A stretch of DNA of 58,856 nt from CAZQRP01 sp964596125 (GCA_964596125.1 CAZQRP010000023.1:1-58856); one strand, 5' to 3'; numbered from the stretch's first letter, positions 18,582 through 28,206 are shown. Translations and numbers: made by a program. Notes: generated by a model from the letters alone, not told the origin.

Positions 18582-18607
18582 TACTTTACCAACGCAAGAT
18601 TGCAGGA

Positions 18608-18910
18608 TTATAACCCTCTGTCAGCGGCGCCCCGTTTCTTCCAACCCAGAGCTTTCAGAAAATCTCCCACTATCGTTTCCCCATGGCTGGCATGACGAAG
18701 AGGAAGAGTAGCATTAATGCGATAATAATTGCGCCTTCCCTCACGCTTCTTTGTAATGTAGCCATCTTCCAGCAAGTCGGCAATTATTTTGCGTGTAGCC
18801 CTCTCGGTGATGCCAATGGAGTTTGATAGGTCTCGACCGGTTATACGCGGATGGTTAGCAATAAAGCTCAGCACTATAGCATGATTAGTCAGGAAAGTCC
18901 ACTTCGTCAT
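18608..18910 (-). CDS. winged-helix transcriptional regulator
   Basis: A 100-aa DNA-binding protein. The wHTH covers residues ~8-70 (NHAIVLSFIANHPRITGRDLSNSIGITERATRKIIADLLEDGYI, then wing KKREGRRNYYRI), of the MarR/ArsR-like type without metal-binding cysteines. RBS GAGGAGG precedes the ATG. It is divergent from the two small hypothetical genes starting at 19138. An imperfect palindrome in between is a natural operator for this protein (inference). Confidence 0.8.
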   Translation of the reverse strand: MTKWTFLTNHAIVLSFIANHPRITGRDLSNSIGITERATRKIIADLLEDGYITKKREGRRNYYRINATLPLRHASHGETIVGDFLKALGWKKRGAADRGL

Positions 18911-18943
18911 TAAAGCCTCCTCTTACCATAAAACTGTAAAATC

Positions 18944-18971
18944 TTGACAACAGGTGTAAAATGTGTATAAT
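18944..18971 (+). promoter_or_regulatory. strong sigma70-type promoter
   Basis: A perfect TTGACA (18944-18949), 16-bp spacer, and a perfect TATAAT (18966-18971), reading toward the hypothetical gene at 19138 and leaving a long leader of about 160 nt. Confidence 0.8.
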
Positions 18972-18997
18972 GATATGTGAAATATCTTTCATCATTA
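18968..18997. promoter_or_regulatory. imperfect palindrome overlapping the -10 and start point
   Basis: TAATGAT (18968-18974) is mirrored by ATCATTA (18991-18997), with inner GAAA/TTTC arms. It overlaps the end of the -10 box and the predicted start point, a classical repressor position next to a wHTH gene. Confidence 0.5.
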
Positions 18998-19137
18998 CAA
19001 CATCATCATTATTATAGCATGAAAATAATTTATGTGGTTATTTGTAACATAGTAAGAGTCAAAATTCAAGCCCACTGCCTACTAACCAAATATATAATAA
19101 AAGAAATCTCGGGTCTATCAAGTAAAGGAGGATAACA

Positions 19138-19479
19138 ATGTTCTGGCAAAAATCAAAAAGCGGAGGGGCGCCTTCACAACCAAAGGCGGAGAAGCTTCCG
19201 CGTCCCAAGGGAATAACCGACATACTAGGAAGGTATCTGGTGACAGAGCTAAAGCAGGACCCGGACTGGGTATGGAAGCTAAAAGTCGCATTGCGGCATA
19301 GGCAGAATAGTAAAAATGCATTCGACTTTCGGGTCTTCGATGAGGTTAAGGTAGCAGAAAAGGATGTCAAGGTTCATGACTACACCTCTTTTGATCAACA
19401 TCCGGAGCTGGTACTGTTCCAGGGATGGTATGATAAGGAATCCTGGAAAGTAGAAATCGAAGGCAGGAAAGCAGGATAA
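19138..19479 (+). CDS. conserved-looking hypothetical protein
   Basis: A 113-aa soluble, charged protein, AAAGGAGG before the ATG. A proline/lysine-rich start (about 1-25) is followed by a compact domain with RYLVTELKQDPDWVWKLKVALRHR and FDFRVFDEVKVAEKDVKVHDYTSFDQHPELVLFQGWYD, alternating strand-helix patterns. No known family recognised. First gene after a very strong promoter and probably co-transcribed with the next gene. Confidence 0.6.
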   Translation: MFWQKSKSGGAPSQPKAEKLPRPKGITDILGRYLVTELKQDPDWVWKLKVALRHRQNSKNAFDFRVFDEVKVAEKDVKVHDYTSFDQHPELVLFQGWYDKESWKVEIEGRKAG

Positions 19480-19556
19480 AGGACTGCTAGTTAAATATAA
19501 AGGATTGGAACTTAGTCCCGCACAATCCAGTTTATACATCAAGAGGTACTTAGAAC

Positions 19557-19874
19557 ATGGACAGTCAAGATGTCACCATTTATAGCAAAGATGAGATACA
19601 AAGGAAGATCGAAGGGCTGATCGAGGCCGGAAGTTCTATCTTCTTCTACCTTGCTGGCAGTCCATCAGAAGGAGGTCCCCTTGGTAGAGGTGCCGCCGTA
19701 ATCGAACTCAATCCCGACTATCCAGGCAAAAAGCAGCGCAAGTATATTGTATATACGGCTAACGTGGACGGCATGGAACTAAACGGTAATAAGATAAAAA
19801 CATTCCAGTCCGACAAACCAAAAGAAATCGCAAGCTGGATTAAGGAGCGACACTACATAGACCGGACACACTAA
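19557..19874 (+). CDS. hypothetical protein
   Basis: A 105-aa soluble protein, 77 bp after the previous gene. It has an N-terminal helix (KDEIQRKIEGLIEAGSS), a FFYLAGSP...GRGAAVIELNPDYPGKKQRKYIVYT strand region, and a C-terminal ASWIKERHY helix. Family not recognised. Likely in the same transcript as the upstream gene. Confidence 0.55.
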   Translation: MDSQDVTIYSKDEIQRKIEGLIEAGSSIFFYLAGSPSEGGPLGRGAAVIELNPDYPGKKQRKYIVYTANVDGMELNGNKIKTFQSDKPKEIASWIKERHYIDRTH

Positions 19875-19941
19875 ATAATCCGGCAGACCGATTACCAATT
19901 GACATAATCAGTCCGACCTGTCTGGCAAACCGGTCTTTACA

Positions 19942-20424
19942 TTAAATAAGGTGGGTTATCCTGGAAGCGGGCTTTTTAAGCAGTTCAAACTGTATCCCGG
20001 CCTCTTCAAACAGGTCTATGAAGGAGTCGTCAGCATAGCTGCCAAAAGTTACAAACCGACTTATTTTAGCATTGACCAGCATCTTGGCGCAGAGTATGCA
20101 CGGCGAATGGGTAACATAGATCGTGGCCCCCCCAAGATCTACGCCGTGGAGTGATGCTTGAATAATCACATTTTGTTCGGCGTGAATACCACGGCATATC
20201 TCGTGCCTGGTCCCGGACTCGATGTTTCTCTCGTCCCTGAGACAACCAAGCTCAAGGCAGTCCTTAAGCCCGGAGGCTGCCCCGTTATAGCCAGTGGACA
20301 ATATATGCTTTTCCTTTACGGCAACAGCACCAACGTGGTGACGGAGACATGTCGAACGCTCTGCCACCACTGAAGCAATTTTGAGAAAATATTCATCAAT
20401 AGTTGGTCTGGTTGCCTTTTTCAT
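19942..20424 (-). CDS. dCMP deaminase-like zinc deaminase (ComEB family)
   Basis: A 160-aa cytidine/deoxycytidylate deaminase-fold protein that probably converts dCMP to dUMP for thymidylate synthesis. Zinc and catalytic residues: HAEQNVI (His ligand and proton-shuttle Glu) and SPCILCAKM (two Cys ligands). The N-terminal ASVVAERSTCLRHHVGAVAVK segment is typical of the ComEB/dCMP deaminase group. Its ATG overlaps the TGA of the upstream NTPase gene (ATGA), so the two are translationally coupled. Confidence 0.9.
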   Translation of the reverse strand: MKKATRPTIDEYFLKIASVVAERSTCLRHHVGAVAVKEKHILSTGYNGAASGLKDCLELGCLRDERNIESGTRHEICRGIHAEQNVIIQASLHGVDLGGATIYVTHSPCILCAKMLVNAKISRFVTFGSYADDSFIDLFEEAGIQFELLKKPASRITHLI

Positions 20425-20963
20425 TTTAAAGCTGATAGCACTCCTTCGGTTTGCTTTTTTAATTCCTCCAACGTCGATTCATTCATTATAGTAAAATCGG
20501 CCATTGCGATGGGGCCGCCTTTGTTACTGTTCTCAATCTCAGCTTTATCTCGACTGGCAGCTTCCTCAACCGTCAGCGGACGGTTCGCTCTACTGGCAAG
20601 CCTCTTGTGCCTGGTAGCAGGAGAGGTAAAAACGGCAACCACACTAAATCCATCACCATAGTATTCCTTCAACAATGTGTATTCCTCCCAGGAGTAAAGC
20701 CCGTCTATCACGACATCCGAAGATTGTAACAGGACATCAATCCTGGGTAAATTCAATTCAGCATAAGCAGCCATCCCATGCTCTTCTCTCAACTGCTGCC
20801 TGATACGGCGTTCGTTTTCCTCATTCAGCTTAAGCCCCCTGTTCCTGACCTCCGCATCAGTGATATCTCCAAACCGCACCCTCTTAAAGCCATTCCTCTC
20901 AAATGCTCTGGCTACCTCGGACTTGCCCGAGCCAGCCATACCAACGATTGCTACTACTTTCAT
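20421..20963 (-). CDS. P-loop nucleotide kinase-like NTPase
   Basis: A 180-aa protein with Walker A GMAGSGKSE at residues 8-16 and a LID-like Arg-rich segment (RHKRLASRANR). It looks like a dephospho-CoA-kinase/adenylate-kinase-like phosphotransferase. Coupling to a dCMP deaminase suggests a nucleotide-metabolism role (inference). Substrate unknown. Confidence 0.78.
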   Translation of the reverse strand: MKVVAIVGMAGSGKSEVARAFERNGFKRVRFGDITDAEVRNRGLKLNEENERRIRQQLREEHGMAAYAELNLPRIDVLLQSSDVVIDGLYSWEEYTLLKEYYGDGFSVVAVFTSPATRHKRLASRANRPLTVEEAASRDKAEIENSNKGGPIAMADFTIMNESTLEELKKQTEGVLSALK

Positions 20964-21363
20964 CGTTCGTCCGATACAAAGACTAGTGTACTGTTTATAT
21001 AACCATCCCGTCCTTAAGCGATATTAATTTTACCGGGAGACGAACTAACTCAATAAGGGGTGCAGCCCTTCAGTTCTAATTACCATTATTTGATTATGCA
21101 GTATGGAAATGCTTCCTTCTACACCGGGGTAGTTCACTATCTACTCTTGCTCAGATATTATAGGTAAAAACGCAGTGCTCTGGCAAAGAAATCTCCATAA
21201 AGTAACTAATACCCGCATTGTTACCGCCCAAAAAAATCAGGCAATAGCACAAAGCAGACGATGCCTGAATATTGAATAAAGACGAACAACATGGTACCCT
21301 GTACTATCACGCTGACAATTCTTCGGTACAGATTAACAGCTTCGCAGGTAAAAGGAAGATTTT
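20964..21363. other. intergenic region, nothing recognised
   Basis: A 400-bp divergent gap between the NTPase and TPR genes. AT-rich stretches but no clear promoter pair, RNA gene or repeat seen. Confidence 0.4.
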
Positions 21364-22200
21364 ATGTTAAAGCTGGCTCGGTTAGGACCACATGAGTGGG
21401 GCTTCGAATATCCGGATATTTATCAGGAATTAAAAAAAGATTTTAACCTGGGTTGTGAGTTATTCGAGGCAGGTAAAACCGACGAGGCGGATATAATTTT
21501 TAAATCGGTACTCGCCCAGATGCCTGACCACCTGGATGCCATTCACCATGCAGCCCTCGTTCTCTCACGTAGAAATCTACACAAAGAAGCTGTTAACCTG
21601 TGGGCACAGGCCGTGCGCATCGGCCGCAAGGCGTTTCCTCAAGTTTTCAAGATAGATAAAGACCTCCTGGACTGGGGATACCTGCACAACAGGCCTTTTC
21701 TACGCTGTTTACACGGACTGGCTCTGGCAACTTACCGGGAGGGACAGGTAGAGGAGGCACTGTCTCTGTTCCGGGAATTACTCTCCCTGAATCCCGGCGA
21801 CAATCTGGGAGTGCGGGGCATGGCTGCAACGGCACTGCTGAAAATCGGCCGACCGGAAGAGGCCCTTAAACTTACCGAGAAGTATTCCGGGGATACTATG
21901 CCTGATTGTCTTTACGGACAAGCTCTGGCTCTTTTCAAACTGGGGAACCGACAAAAAGCAACAGCCGCACTTAATAAAGCCATTAAATATTCACCCAGGG
22001 TAGCGGCCGAGCTTTTGAAGAGCAGGCACCGTTCACCCACGCAGCCGAAACCAGACCTCATTGAAAAGGGAGGTGCCGACGAGGCCTACGATTACTGGGA
22101 ACGCTCAGGGCCCCTCTGGAAAGAAGACGCAGCTGCGCTTGAATGGCTGAGGGGGGTGGCGAAACGGACTCCCGGGGACCGACGGGAAGCAGGACAATAA
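21364..22200 (+). CDS. tetratricopeptide-repeat protein
   Basis: A 278-aa soluble protein made largely of TPR helix pairs. Recognisable units are GCELFEAGKTDEADIIFKSVL...MPDHLDAIHHAALVLSRR, LATYREGQVEEALSLFRELLSLNPGDNLG and ALFKLGNRQKATAALNKAIKYSP. The C-terminus is a charged tail (YDYWERSGPLWKEDAAALEW). A protein-protein scaffold with unknown partners. RBS AAAGGAAGA precedes the ATG. Confidence 0.85.
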   Translation: MLKLARLGPHEWGFEYPDIYQELKKDFNLGCELFEAGKTDEADIIFKSVLAQMPDHLDAIHHAALVLSRRNLHKEAVNLWAQAVRIGRKAFPQVFKIDKDLLDWGYLHNRPFLRCLHGLALATYREGQVEEALSLFRELLSLNPGDNLGVRGMAATALLKIGRPEEALKLTEKYSGDTMPDCLYGQALALFKLGNRQKATAALNKAIKYSPRVAAELLKSRHRSPTQPKPDLIEKGGADEAYDYWERSGPLWKEDAAALEWLRGVAKRTPGDRREAGQ

Positions 22201-22401
22201 CGGTCCGATAACCGTTCCGGCGATACATGTCAGCCCGAAGTCCAGGACAGTGTCCCGCAGTCTCTGTATACACCATTTTTACCCCCACTCTCTTTGAAGG
22301 CACTTCTTCCCAATGTTATAATTAATTATAAACCACATGTGTATACCCAGCGGTTCTGATCCCTGCCGACAACAACCTGTAAATATCAAGGAGAACGTAC
22401 C

Positions 22402-22680
22402 ATGAAACGGACCTTAGCTGTCAAAGCTACCCTCTTGCTACTGATTATTGCCGGACTGACTATTTCTTCCGGCTGTGAAGCCGTCAGAGGTGGTACTGAG
22501 GCAACTAGGGGGGATATAAGTTTAGATGCATTATCTATGAGAGGAAAGCTAGTCCAGGGACTGCCCGTTGGTAACCTGAACGCTATACTCAAGGTCAAAG
22601 CCGGCAAGATTACCATAAACCCGACCAGCGATAGGGCGACAATAAACGCTGGATCCTTCCGGACCTACCATAACAATTAA
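22402..22680 (+). CDS. small lipoprotein, function unknown
   Basis: A 92-aa protein with a type II signal peptide: basic MKR start, hydrophobic core, and lipobox ISSGC at residues 21-25, so Cys25 would be lipidated. The remainder is short and has no recognised domain. RBS CAAGGAGAAC. Confident as a lipoprotein, but no function can be proposed. Confidence 0.7.
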   Translation: MKRTLAVKATLLLLIIAGLTISSGCEAVRGGTEATRGDISLDALSMRGKLVQGLPVGNLNAILKVKAGKITINPTSDRATINAGSFRTYHNN

Positions 22681-22771
22681 ACGTGACGGGATGTCAATCA
22701 GCAGGGCAGAACCTGACAAGTTAGAAATGAAATAGCAGATTCCCGAATAAGTCGACTGATTTCAATACTCA

Positions 22772-24970
22772 ATGGATATTTTAGCTGAACTCAATCCAGC
22801 ACAGAAACAGGCGGTAGAAACGATCGAAGGGCCACTGCTGATTCTTGCCGGTCCCGGCAGCGGTAAGACCAGGGTAATCACTCACCGCATCGCCTACCTG
22901 ATAAAAGTCTGCGGTATCAATCCTCGCCGCATCATGGCAGTCACCTTCACCAACAAGGCCGCCAGGGAGATGAGGGAGAGACTGGAAAAGCTCCTGGGAC
23001 AGGCGGTAGAAGCGGTTACCCTGGGCACATTCCATGCTATCTGTGCCCGTATACTGCGCCAGGAGGGCAGAGTAATCGGGCTCGATCCCAAATTCACCAT
23101 CTACGACGAAGACGACCAGTTAAGCTTGATAAAGCAGAGCCTTCAGGAAGTTGGTATCGATCCCAAGCAATATACTCCAAGGGCTGTTCAATCGACCATT
23201 AAGTTTGCCAAGAGCCAGCTATTAAATCCCACAGAGTATGCGGAACGGGTTGGCAGTTACTTCGAGGAAATCGTCCACCGCGTCTATGAGCGCTATCAGC
23301 AGCTTCTTAATCAGAGCCAGTCGGTTGATTTCGATGACCTGCTGATGAAGACCGTCCAGCTTTTTAATGAACATGCCGATATCCTTTCGAAATACCAGTC
23401 GCGCTACCTGCACATCCTGGTCGACGAGTTCCAGGATACAAACATCACCCAGTACAAACTGATACAACAGCTTGCTGGCAAACATCGCAATATCTGCGTT
23501 GTCGGTGATCCCGACCAGTCAATCTACTCATGGAGGTATGCAGATTTACGCAATATCTTGAGTTTCGAGAAGGACTATCCTGACGCTAAGGTCGCCCTCC
23601 TTGAGCAGAACTATCGCTCAACGCAGGCCATCCTGGACGTCGCTTTTAGCATCATCTCAGCCAGCGAGCAGCGCAAGCCGAAAAACCTGCGGACAGACAA
23701 CGAAGGGGGTATTCCAGTTGCCATAGTTGAGACCTACAATGAAGGCGAAGAAGCCCAGTTCGTCAGCGCTGAGATAGACAGGCTGGTGAGTGAAAACCTG
23801 GTCTCGCCTGCCGATTGCGCTGTAATGTACCGTGTCAATGCCCAGTCGCGTGCCCTGGAGGAAGCGTTCATGCGCTACGGACTGCCATATAAGCTTATCG
23901 GCGGCACCCGCTTCTACCAGAGACGTGAAATAAAAGACGTTATCGCTTATTTAAGGACTATTCACAATCCGTACGACAGTGTCAGCCTGATGCGCATAAT
24001 AAACGTTCCCGGAAGAGGTATCGGCCTGCGTACGCTGACCGAACTAACAGCCTGGGCAAAGTCTAAAGACCTATCTTTATACCAGGCACTGGAAATGGTA
24101 GCTGAAAAGAAAGGACCTCCTCTGGCTGCAAGGGCCAGTACCGCCCTGACCGGCTTCTTCTCTTTAATGCAGGAGCTTATCAGTGAAAGTAAAGAGCTCC
24201 CCCTGGGCGTACTGCTGGATGATGTCGTGGTGAGATCAGGGTACCGGGATTTCATCCAGAATGAAGAAGACGGCAAAGACCGCTGGGAAAACATTCTGGA
24301 ACTGCGCACAGTGGCCCGGGAATATAACGAGCTTGATCCCGGAGAAGCTCTGGCTGCCTTCCTGGAGAGCATCAGTCTGGTGGCAGATGTGGATGAGCTG
24401 GACGAAAAGGTCAGTGCCACCGTCTTAACAACCTTACATCAGGCTAAAGGCCTGGAGTTTCCCGTGGTTTTTATTGTCGGCATGGAAGAGGGTCTGCTCC
24501 CCCACCGCAAGTCCCTGGATGCCCCGGAGGAACTGGAAGAGGAGCGGCGCCTGTGTTACGTGGGAGTGACCAGGGCAAAACAGCGGGTCTACCTGGTGCA
24601 TACCTATCGACGCAGCCTGTTCGGCGCCAGCACGGGAAGCGAGCCATCCCGCTTCCTTAAAGACATCCCCCGACACCTGATTACGTCCAATCACCCGTGG
24701 GACAAGGAGTCCGGCGATGATGACTATACGCCGGTAACGGAGCTTTATTCCAGATCAACTACAAAGCTGCCAATCCAACCTGTAAAAATCCCTGATTTAA
24801 GCGCAGGTGACCATGTCCGCCACACCATGTTCGGAGAAGGGGTCGTGATTGGCTGCTCATCTACAGGAGATGACCAGCAGGCAACCGTGGACTTCGGTGA
24901 GGCAGGAGTCAAGAGACTATTATTAAGTTTCGCCCCTTTAGAAAAGATAGAGCAGAGGCAAGATGTTTAA
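22772..24970 (+). CDS. pcrA: UvrD/PcrA-type superfamily 1 DNA helicase
   Basis: A 732-aa 3'-5' helicase acting in repair and restart of replication. Q motif LNPAQKQAVE, Walker A GPGSGKTRV, Walker B VDEFQDTN, motif III GDPDQSIYSWR, motif IV LEQNYRST, motif V TLHQAKGLEFPVVF and motif VI VGVTRAKQRVYL are all visible. The C-terminal ~60 residues (GDHVRHTMFGEGVVIGCSS...VDFGEAGVKRL) form the Tudor-like domain that binds RNA polymerase in PcrA. It is 66 bp ahead of mutL, suggesting a repair operon. Confidence 0.95.
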   Translation: MDILAELNPAQKQAVETIEGPLLILAGPGSGKTRVITHRIAYLIKVCGINPRRIMAVTFTNKAAREMRERLEKLLGQAVEAVTLGTFHAICARILRQEGRVIGLDPKFTIYDEDDQLSLIKQSLQEVGIDPKQYTPRAVQSTIKFAKSQLLNPTEYAERVGSYFEEIVHRVYERYQQLLNQSQSVDFDDLLMKTVQLFNEHADILSKYQSRYLHILVDEFQDTNITQYKLIQQLAGKHRNICVVGDPDQSIYSWRYADLRNILSFEKDYPDAKVALLEQNYRSTQAILDVAFSIISASEQRKPKNLRTDNEGGIPVAIVETYNEGEEAQFVSAEIDRLVSENLVSPADCAVMYRVNAQSRALEEAFMRYGLPYKLIGGTRFYQRREIKDVIAYLRTIHNPYDSVSLMRIINVPGRGIGLRTLTELTAWAKSKDLSLYQALEMVAEKKGPPLAARASTALTGFFSLMQELISESKELPLGVLLDDVVVRSGYRDFIQNEEDGKDRWENILELRTVAREYNELDPGEALAAFLESISLVADVDELDEKVSATVLTTLHQAKGLEFPVVFIVGMEEGLLPHRKSLDAPEELEEERRLCYVGVTRAKQRVYLVHTYRRSLFGASTGSEPSRFLKDIPRHLITSNHPWDKESGDDDYTPVTELYSRSTTKLPIQPVKIPDLSAGDHVRHTMFGEGVVIGCSSTGDDQQATVDFGEAGVKRLLLSFAPLEKIEQRQDV

Positions 24971-25036
24971 TCCAATTTGCCGGAGACTATGTGATGAAAT
25001 TGTGTTACTACCCTGAAGCGGGTAAAATGAACTGCC

Positions 25037-26737
25037 ATGCCTATCAAGATTTTAGCCCCGCAAATAGTCACTAAAATTGCGGCTGGTGAGGTGGTGGAGA
25101 GGCCGGCTTCAGTGGTGAAGGAGCTGGTGGAAAACTCGCTCGACGCCGGTGCCAGTCACATAGCAGTTGAAACACAGGGCGGTGGTGTCAGGCTTATCAG
25201 GGTAACGGATAATGGCAGCGGCATTGCTGCCGGCGAGGTAAAGACCGCCTTTACCCGCCATGCCACCAGTAAGATCGACGAGATATCCGATCTGGAGAGG
25301 ATCTTCACTCTGGGCTTCCGCGGCGAAGCGCTACCGAGCATTGCCGCTGTGGCCGACGTAGAGATATCGACCCAGGCAGCCAACGATATCGCAGGCAGCT
25401 ACCTTCGCTTTGAAAACGGCGTCACAGTACAGGAAGAAAAGCGCAGCCGCCCTACCGGCACCACAGTTACGGTACACCACCTTTTTCGCCACTTCCCGGC
25501 ACGGCTGAAATTCCTCAAGTCGCCGACTACAGAAAACAGTCACATTGCTCATCTGGTAACCCAGTATGCCCTTGCCTTCCCCGAAGTTAAATTTAACCTC
25601 TCCATTGACGGACGTCTGACATTGCACACTCCGGGAAATGGCAACCTGCGGGACGCTGCAGCCGAAGTCTACAGCATCGAAATAGCCCAGCAGATGCTGG
25701 ACATAGATGGGGCAGGCCAGGTCCCTGCAGTTACCGGCCTGGTCGGCCCGGCCTCTTTAGCCCGTTCTAGCCGCAGCTATCTCAGCGTATTCGTCAATCG
25801 CCGCTGGGTGCGCAGCAGCTTCCTGGCACGTGCTGCCGAAGACGCCTATCACGGCATGCTCATGACCGGGAAGCACCCGATCGCAATCATCAATGTATCA
25901 CCGCTCCCACAGGAAATCGATGTCAATGTCCACCCCACAAAAACGGAAGTCAAGTTTCGCAATAGCCAGACCGTCTACGCTGCCGTGGAAAAATCGATCA
26001 GAAAGGCACTGGCAGTTGCGCCGCTGCCGGCGGTCAAGGCGGTCGCACCACCGGCTGCGCCGCAGCCCTCCCTTTGGAAACCAGAAGGTGAGGCCAGAGC
26101 GGCTTCACCACCAACCCCGCCGTCACCGGTTTTCTCGACAGTACAAGGTGACGAAAAAGTTAATGTACCTGTGTTGAGGGTGATGGGGCAGCTATCCAAC
26201 TGCTATATCATGGCCGAAGGTCCGGACGGGCTTTACCTTATCGACCAGCATGCCGCACACGAGCGTGTCCTGTTCGAGAAAGTGATGGACCAGCGTTCAC
26301 GGCAGAAAGTAGAGATGCAGGGGCTGCTCGAGCCGCTAACTATAGAGCTAAGCCCCAAACAGGAACAGGTCTTACACTCCAGAGAAGAGCTTCTCAGCGA
26401 GTTCGGCCTCAGCCTGGAGCCATTCGGAGGAAGAAGCTACCTGCTGCGAGCAGTGCCGGCGGTAATGAAGGGAGGCAACCTGGCTGAAGCGGTGAGGACA
26501 CTGCTGGACTCTCTGGCCAGCGACGAAGGGCCATTGAAGCGAGACGAAAAAATAGCTCAATCGATGGCCTGCCACGGGGCAGTGAAAGCCGGGGAATCGC
26601 TGACTATAGAGGAAATGAGGGGACTGATCCGCCAACTGGAAGAGACCCATCAGCCCAGGACCTGTCCCCACGGCAGACCAACGATGATACATCTAAGCTC
26701 CCGCCAGTTGCAAAAAGAGTTCGGCAGGACCGGGTAG
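25037..26737 (+). CDS. mutL: DNA mismatch repair protein MutL
   Basis: A 566-aa GHKL ATPase. N-terminal motifs: ERPASVVKELVENSLDAGA (motif I), DNGSGI (II), TRHATSKI with FRGEALPSI (III). The C-terminal endonuclease motif DQHAAHERVLFE, together with ACHGAVKAGE and CPHGRPT, indicates a nicking-competent MutL as in bacteria without MutH. A proline-rich linker spans about 330-375. No mutS in view. Probably co-transcribed with pcrA. Confidence 0.95.
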   Translation: MPIKILAPQIVTKIAAGEVVERPASVVKELVENSLDAGASHIAVETQGGGVRLIRVTDNGSGIAAGEVKTAFTRHATSKIDEISDLERIFTLGFRGEALPSIAAVADVEISTQAANDIAGSYLRFENGVTVQEEKRSRPTGTTVTVHHLFRHFPARLKFLKSPTTENSHIAHLVTQYALAFPEVKFNLSIDGRLTLHTPGNGNLRDAAAEVYSIEIAQQMLDIDGAGQVPAVTGLVGPASLARSSRSYLSVFVNRRWVRSSFLARAAEDAYHGMLMTGKHPIAIINVSPLPQEIDVNVHPTKTEVKFRNSQTVYAAVEKSIRKALAVAPLPAVKAVAPPAAPQPSLWKPEGEARAASPPTPPSPVFSTVQGDEKVNVPVLRVMGQLSNCYIMAEGPDGLYLIDQHAAHERVLFEKVMDQRSRQKVEMQGLLEPLTIELSPKQEQVLHSREELLSEFGLSLEPFGGRSYLLRAVPAVMKGGNLAEAVRTLLDSLASDEGPLKRDEKIAQSMACHGAVKAGESLTIEEMRGLIRQLEETHQPRTCPHGRPTMIHLSSRQLQKEFGRTG

Positions 26738-26793
26738 TAACAGGACTCTTTTAAAAACAGCGTTCTATTGCCAGCTTCCTAGACTGAACCGAC

Positions 26794-27768
26794 CTATACA
26801 GCATCCCGGCTTACCGCCTGAACAACCGCAGCCAGCCGGTCCGGGTGGTCTGAACCTATCAGGAACTTCTTCCCGCCGCTGGTAGTTATCTTAACTCCCC
26901 TGTTGCCCCGCATGTAGTAGGCTTTCATCTCACGGTTGAAACGTATGCCGTAGCCGCCGAAATCATGAAGTGGAGAAAAAGTATGCACTTCAACGGCAGC
27001 AATATCTCCGGTATCCAGACGGAGCAGCCGGATGCCCAGAATTCCCAGTTTCACCGATATGAATTCCCTGTTAACCAGCACCTGCAGTCCACCATAGAGC
27101 GTGAGAGACAAAATCCCCACAACGAACAGCATAATCGATATCCAGAGCTGATACGCCCAGGAGAAGACCGCTCCTGCAAACATTACTATGAGCAGTGCTA
27201 CGATTAAAAAACTCATCCAAGTGGGATTTTGCGTCTCCCAGTGCGCAATGGGCTGCCCGACCCTGAGGCGTCCGGCAATATCAGCTCTAAGTTTGCTGGT
27301 ATCCTCTTCGTAGACGCTTTCTTTATATTGCCTGTACGGCCTGAGAAGCTCCAGCACGACAGCAAAAGCTGTTGCCAGCCCGGCTGCGACCAGCACTTCC
27401 AGCCATGGAAAGGGAAAACTGCTATCTCCCGCAAACAGTATCCTGACATAGCTCAACTCAAAGCCCGTTATCGAGCCAACCACGACCTCATCGAACAGGG
27501 ACAACCAGTTGAACGTTTTGCGGCTTTCCTGGCGCGCCCAGAGTTCATCCAGGAATATGGAAAGTATGATATAGAACACCGACAGCGCGCTGCCGATTCC
27601 AATAGCCAGCCACGGCGAACCAAATGCATCCGGCTGTCCTCCAATGTTAAAATGCAGCGGCGCCCGGTCCGGCAGAGGCACAGCCTGTAGTACGTAGTAG
27701 ACTGCCGCCGCCAGCAATGCAATCACCGGCACATGTGTCCACAATGGATGATAGAGCTTGTTGTTCAT
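26794..27768 (-). CDS. DUF1648 multi-pass membrane protein
   Basis: A 324-aa protein with about six membrane helices. Residues ~25-55 (PLPDRAPLHFNIGGQPDAFGSP) match the DUF1648 motif. The C-terminal soluble part (about 235-324) contains a PH-like strand pattern ending in KFLIGSDHPDRLAAVV. Such proteins accompany GntR/YtrA-type regulators and are thought to sense envelope state; the function is unproven. It lies 20 bp downstream of the GntR gene in one operon. Confidence 0.75.
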   Translation of the reverse strand: MNNKLYHPLWTHVPVIALLAAAVYYVLQAVPLPDRAPLHFNIGGQPDAFGSPWLAIGIGSALSVFYIILSIFLDELWARQESRKTFNWLSLFDEVVVGSITGFELSYVRILFAGDSSFPFPWLEVLVAAGLATAFAVVLELLRPYRQYKESVYEEDTSKLRADIAGRLRVGQPIAHWETQNPTWMSFLIVALLIVMFAGAVFSWAYQLWISIMLFVVGILSLTLYGGLQVLVNREFISVKLGILGIRLLRLDTGDIAAVEVHTFSPLHDFGGYGIRFNREMKAYYMRGNRGVKITTSGGKKFLIGSDHPDRLAAVVQAVSRDAV

Positions 27769-27788
27769 TGTCTTTTACTCCCTTCTCC

Positions 27789-28163
27789 TTATGCCTCAAG
27801 CTGCTCATCAACCAGCTTTCGAAAGTCCTCCGGGGAAAGCCCCAGGTAATATGCTTCGGTAATCAGTTCCCTCAAGCGTCCTATCAGAACCGATTGCACT
27901 TCCTCGCGGCGGGCAGGCATCCGACGCAGCTTTGCTACCTTTGCCCGCTGCCCCAGCCGCAGACTGATAATGCCCTGGTCACGCAGCTTCTGGTAGGCGC
28001 GGTGCACCGTGTGTAAATTAATCCCCAGGCTCTCTGCCAGCTCCCGTACCGATGGCAGCTCATCGCCGGGTCTCAAATCGCCGTTTTGAATCTGCTCCTT
28101 GACCTGGATCATAATCTGCAAATACATCGGCCGATTGTCCTTCTCATCGATAAAAATCAACAT
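27789..28163 (-). CDS. GntR-family regulator, YtrA subfamily
   Basis: A 124-aa short GntR protein with an N-terminal wHTH (residues ~10-75: PMYLQIMIQVKEQIQNGDLRPGDELPSVRELAESLGINLHTVHRAYQKL). Only a ~45-residue tail follows instead of a full ligand domain, as in YtrA. It probably autoregulates through the inverted repeat just upstream and controls the DUF1648 gene. Confidence 0.88.
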   Translation of the reverse strand: MLIFIDEKDNRPMYLQIMIQVKEQIQNGDLRPGDELPSVRELAESLGINLHTVHRAYQKLRDQGIISLRLGQRAKVAKLRRMPARREEVQSVLIGRLRELITEAYYLGLSPEDFRKLVDEQLEA

Positions 28164-28174
28164 ATGTCATCACT

Positions 28175-28206
28175 ATTATAACTGTTCTATTACAACTATA
28201 ACAGTT
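28175..28206 (-). promoter_or_regulatory. operator and -10 of the GntR operon
   Basis: AACTGTT (28180-28186) and AACAGTT (28200-28206) are perfect inverted arms with a 13-bp spacer. A minus-strand TATAAT (28180-28175) abuts them, about 12 bp before the ATG, so the leader would be extremely short. The layout fits autorepression. Confidence 0.55.
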
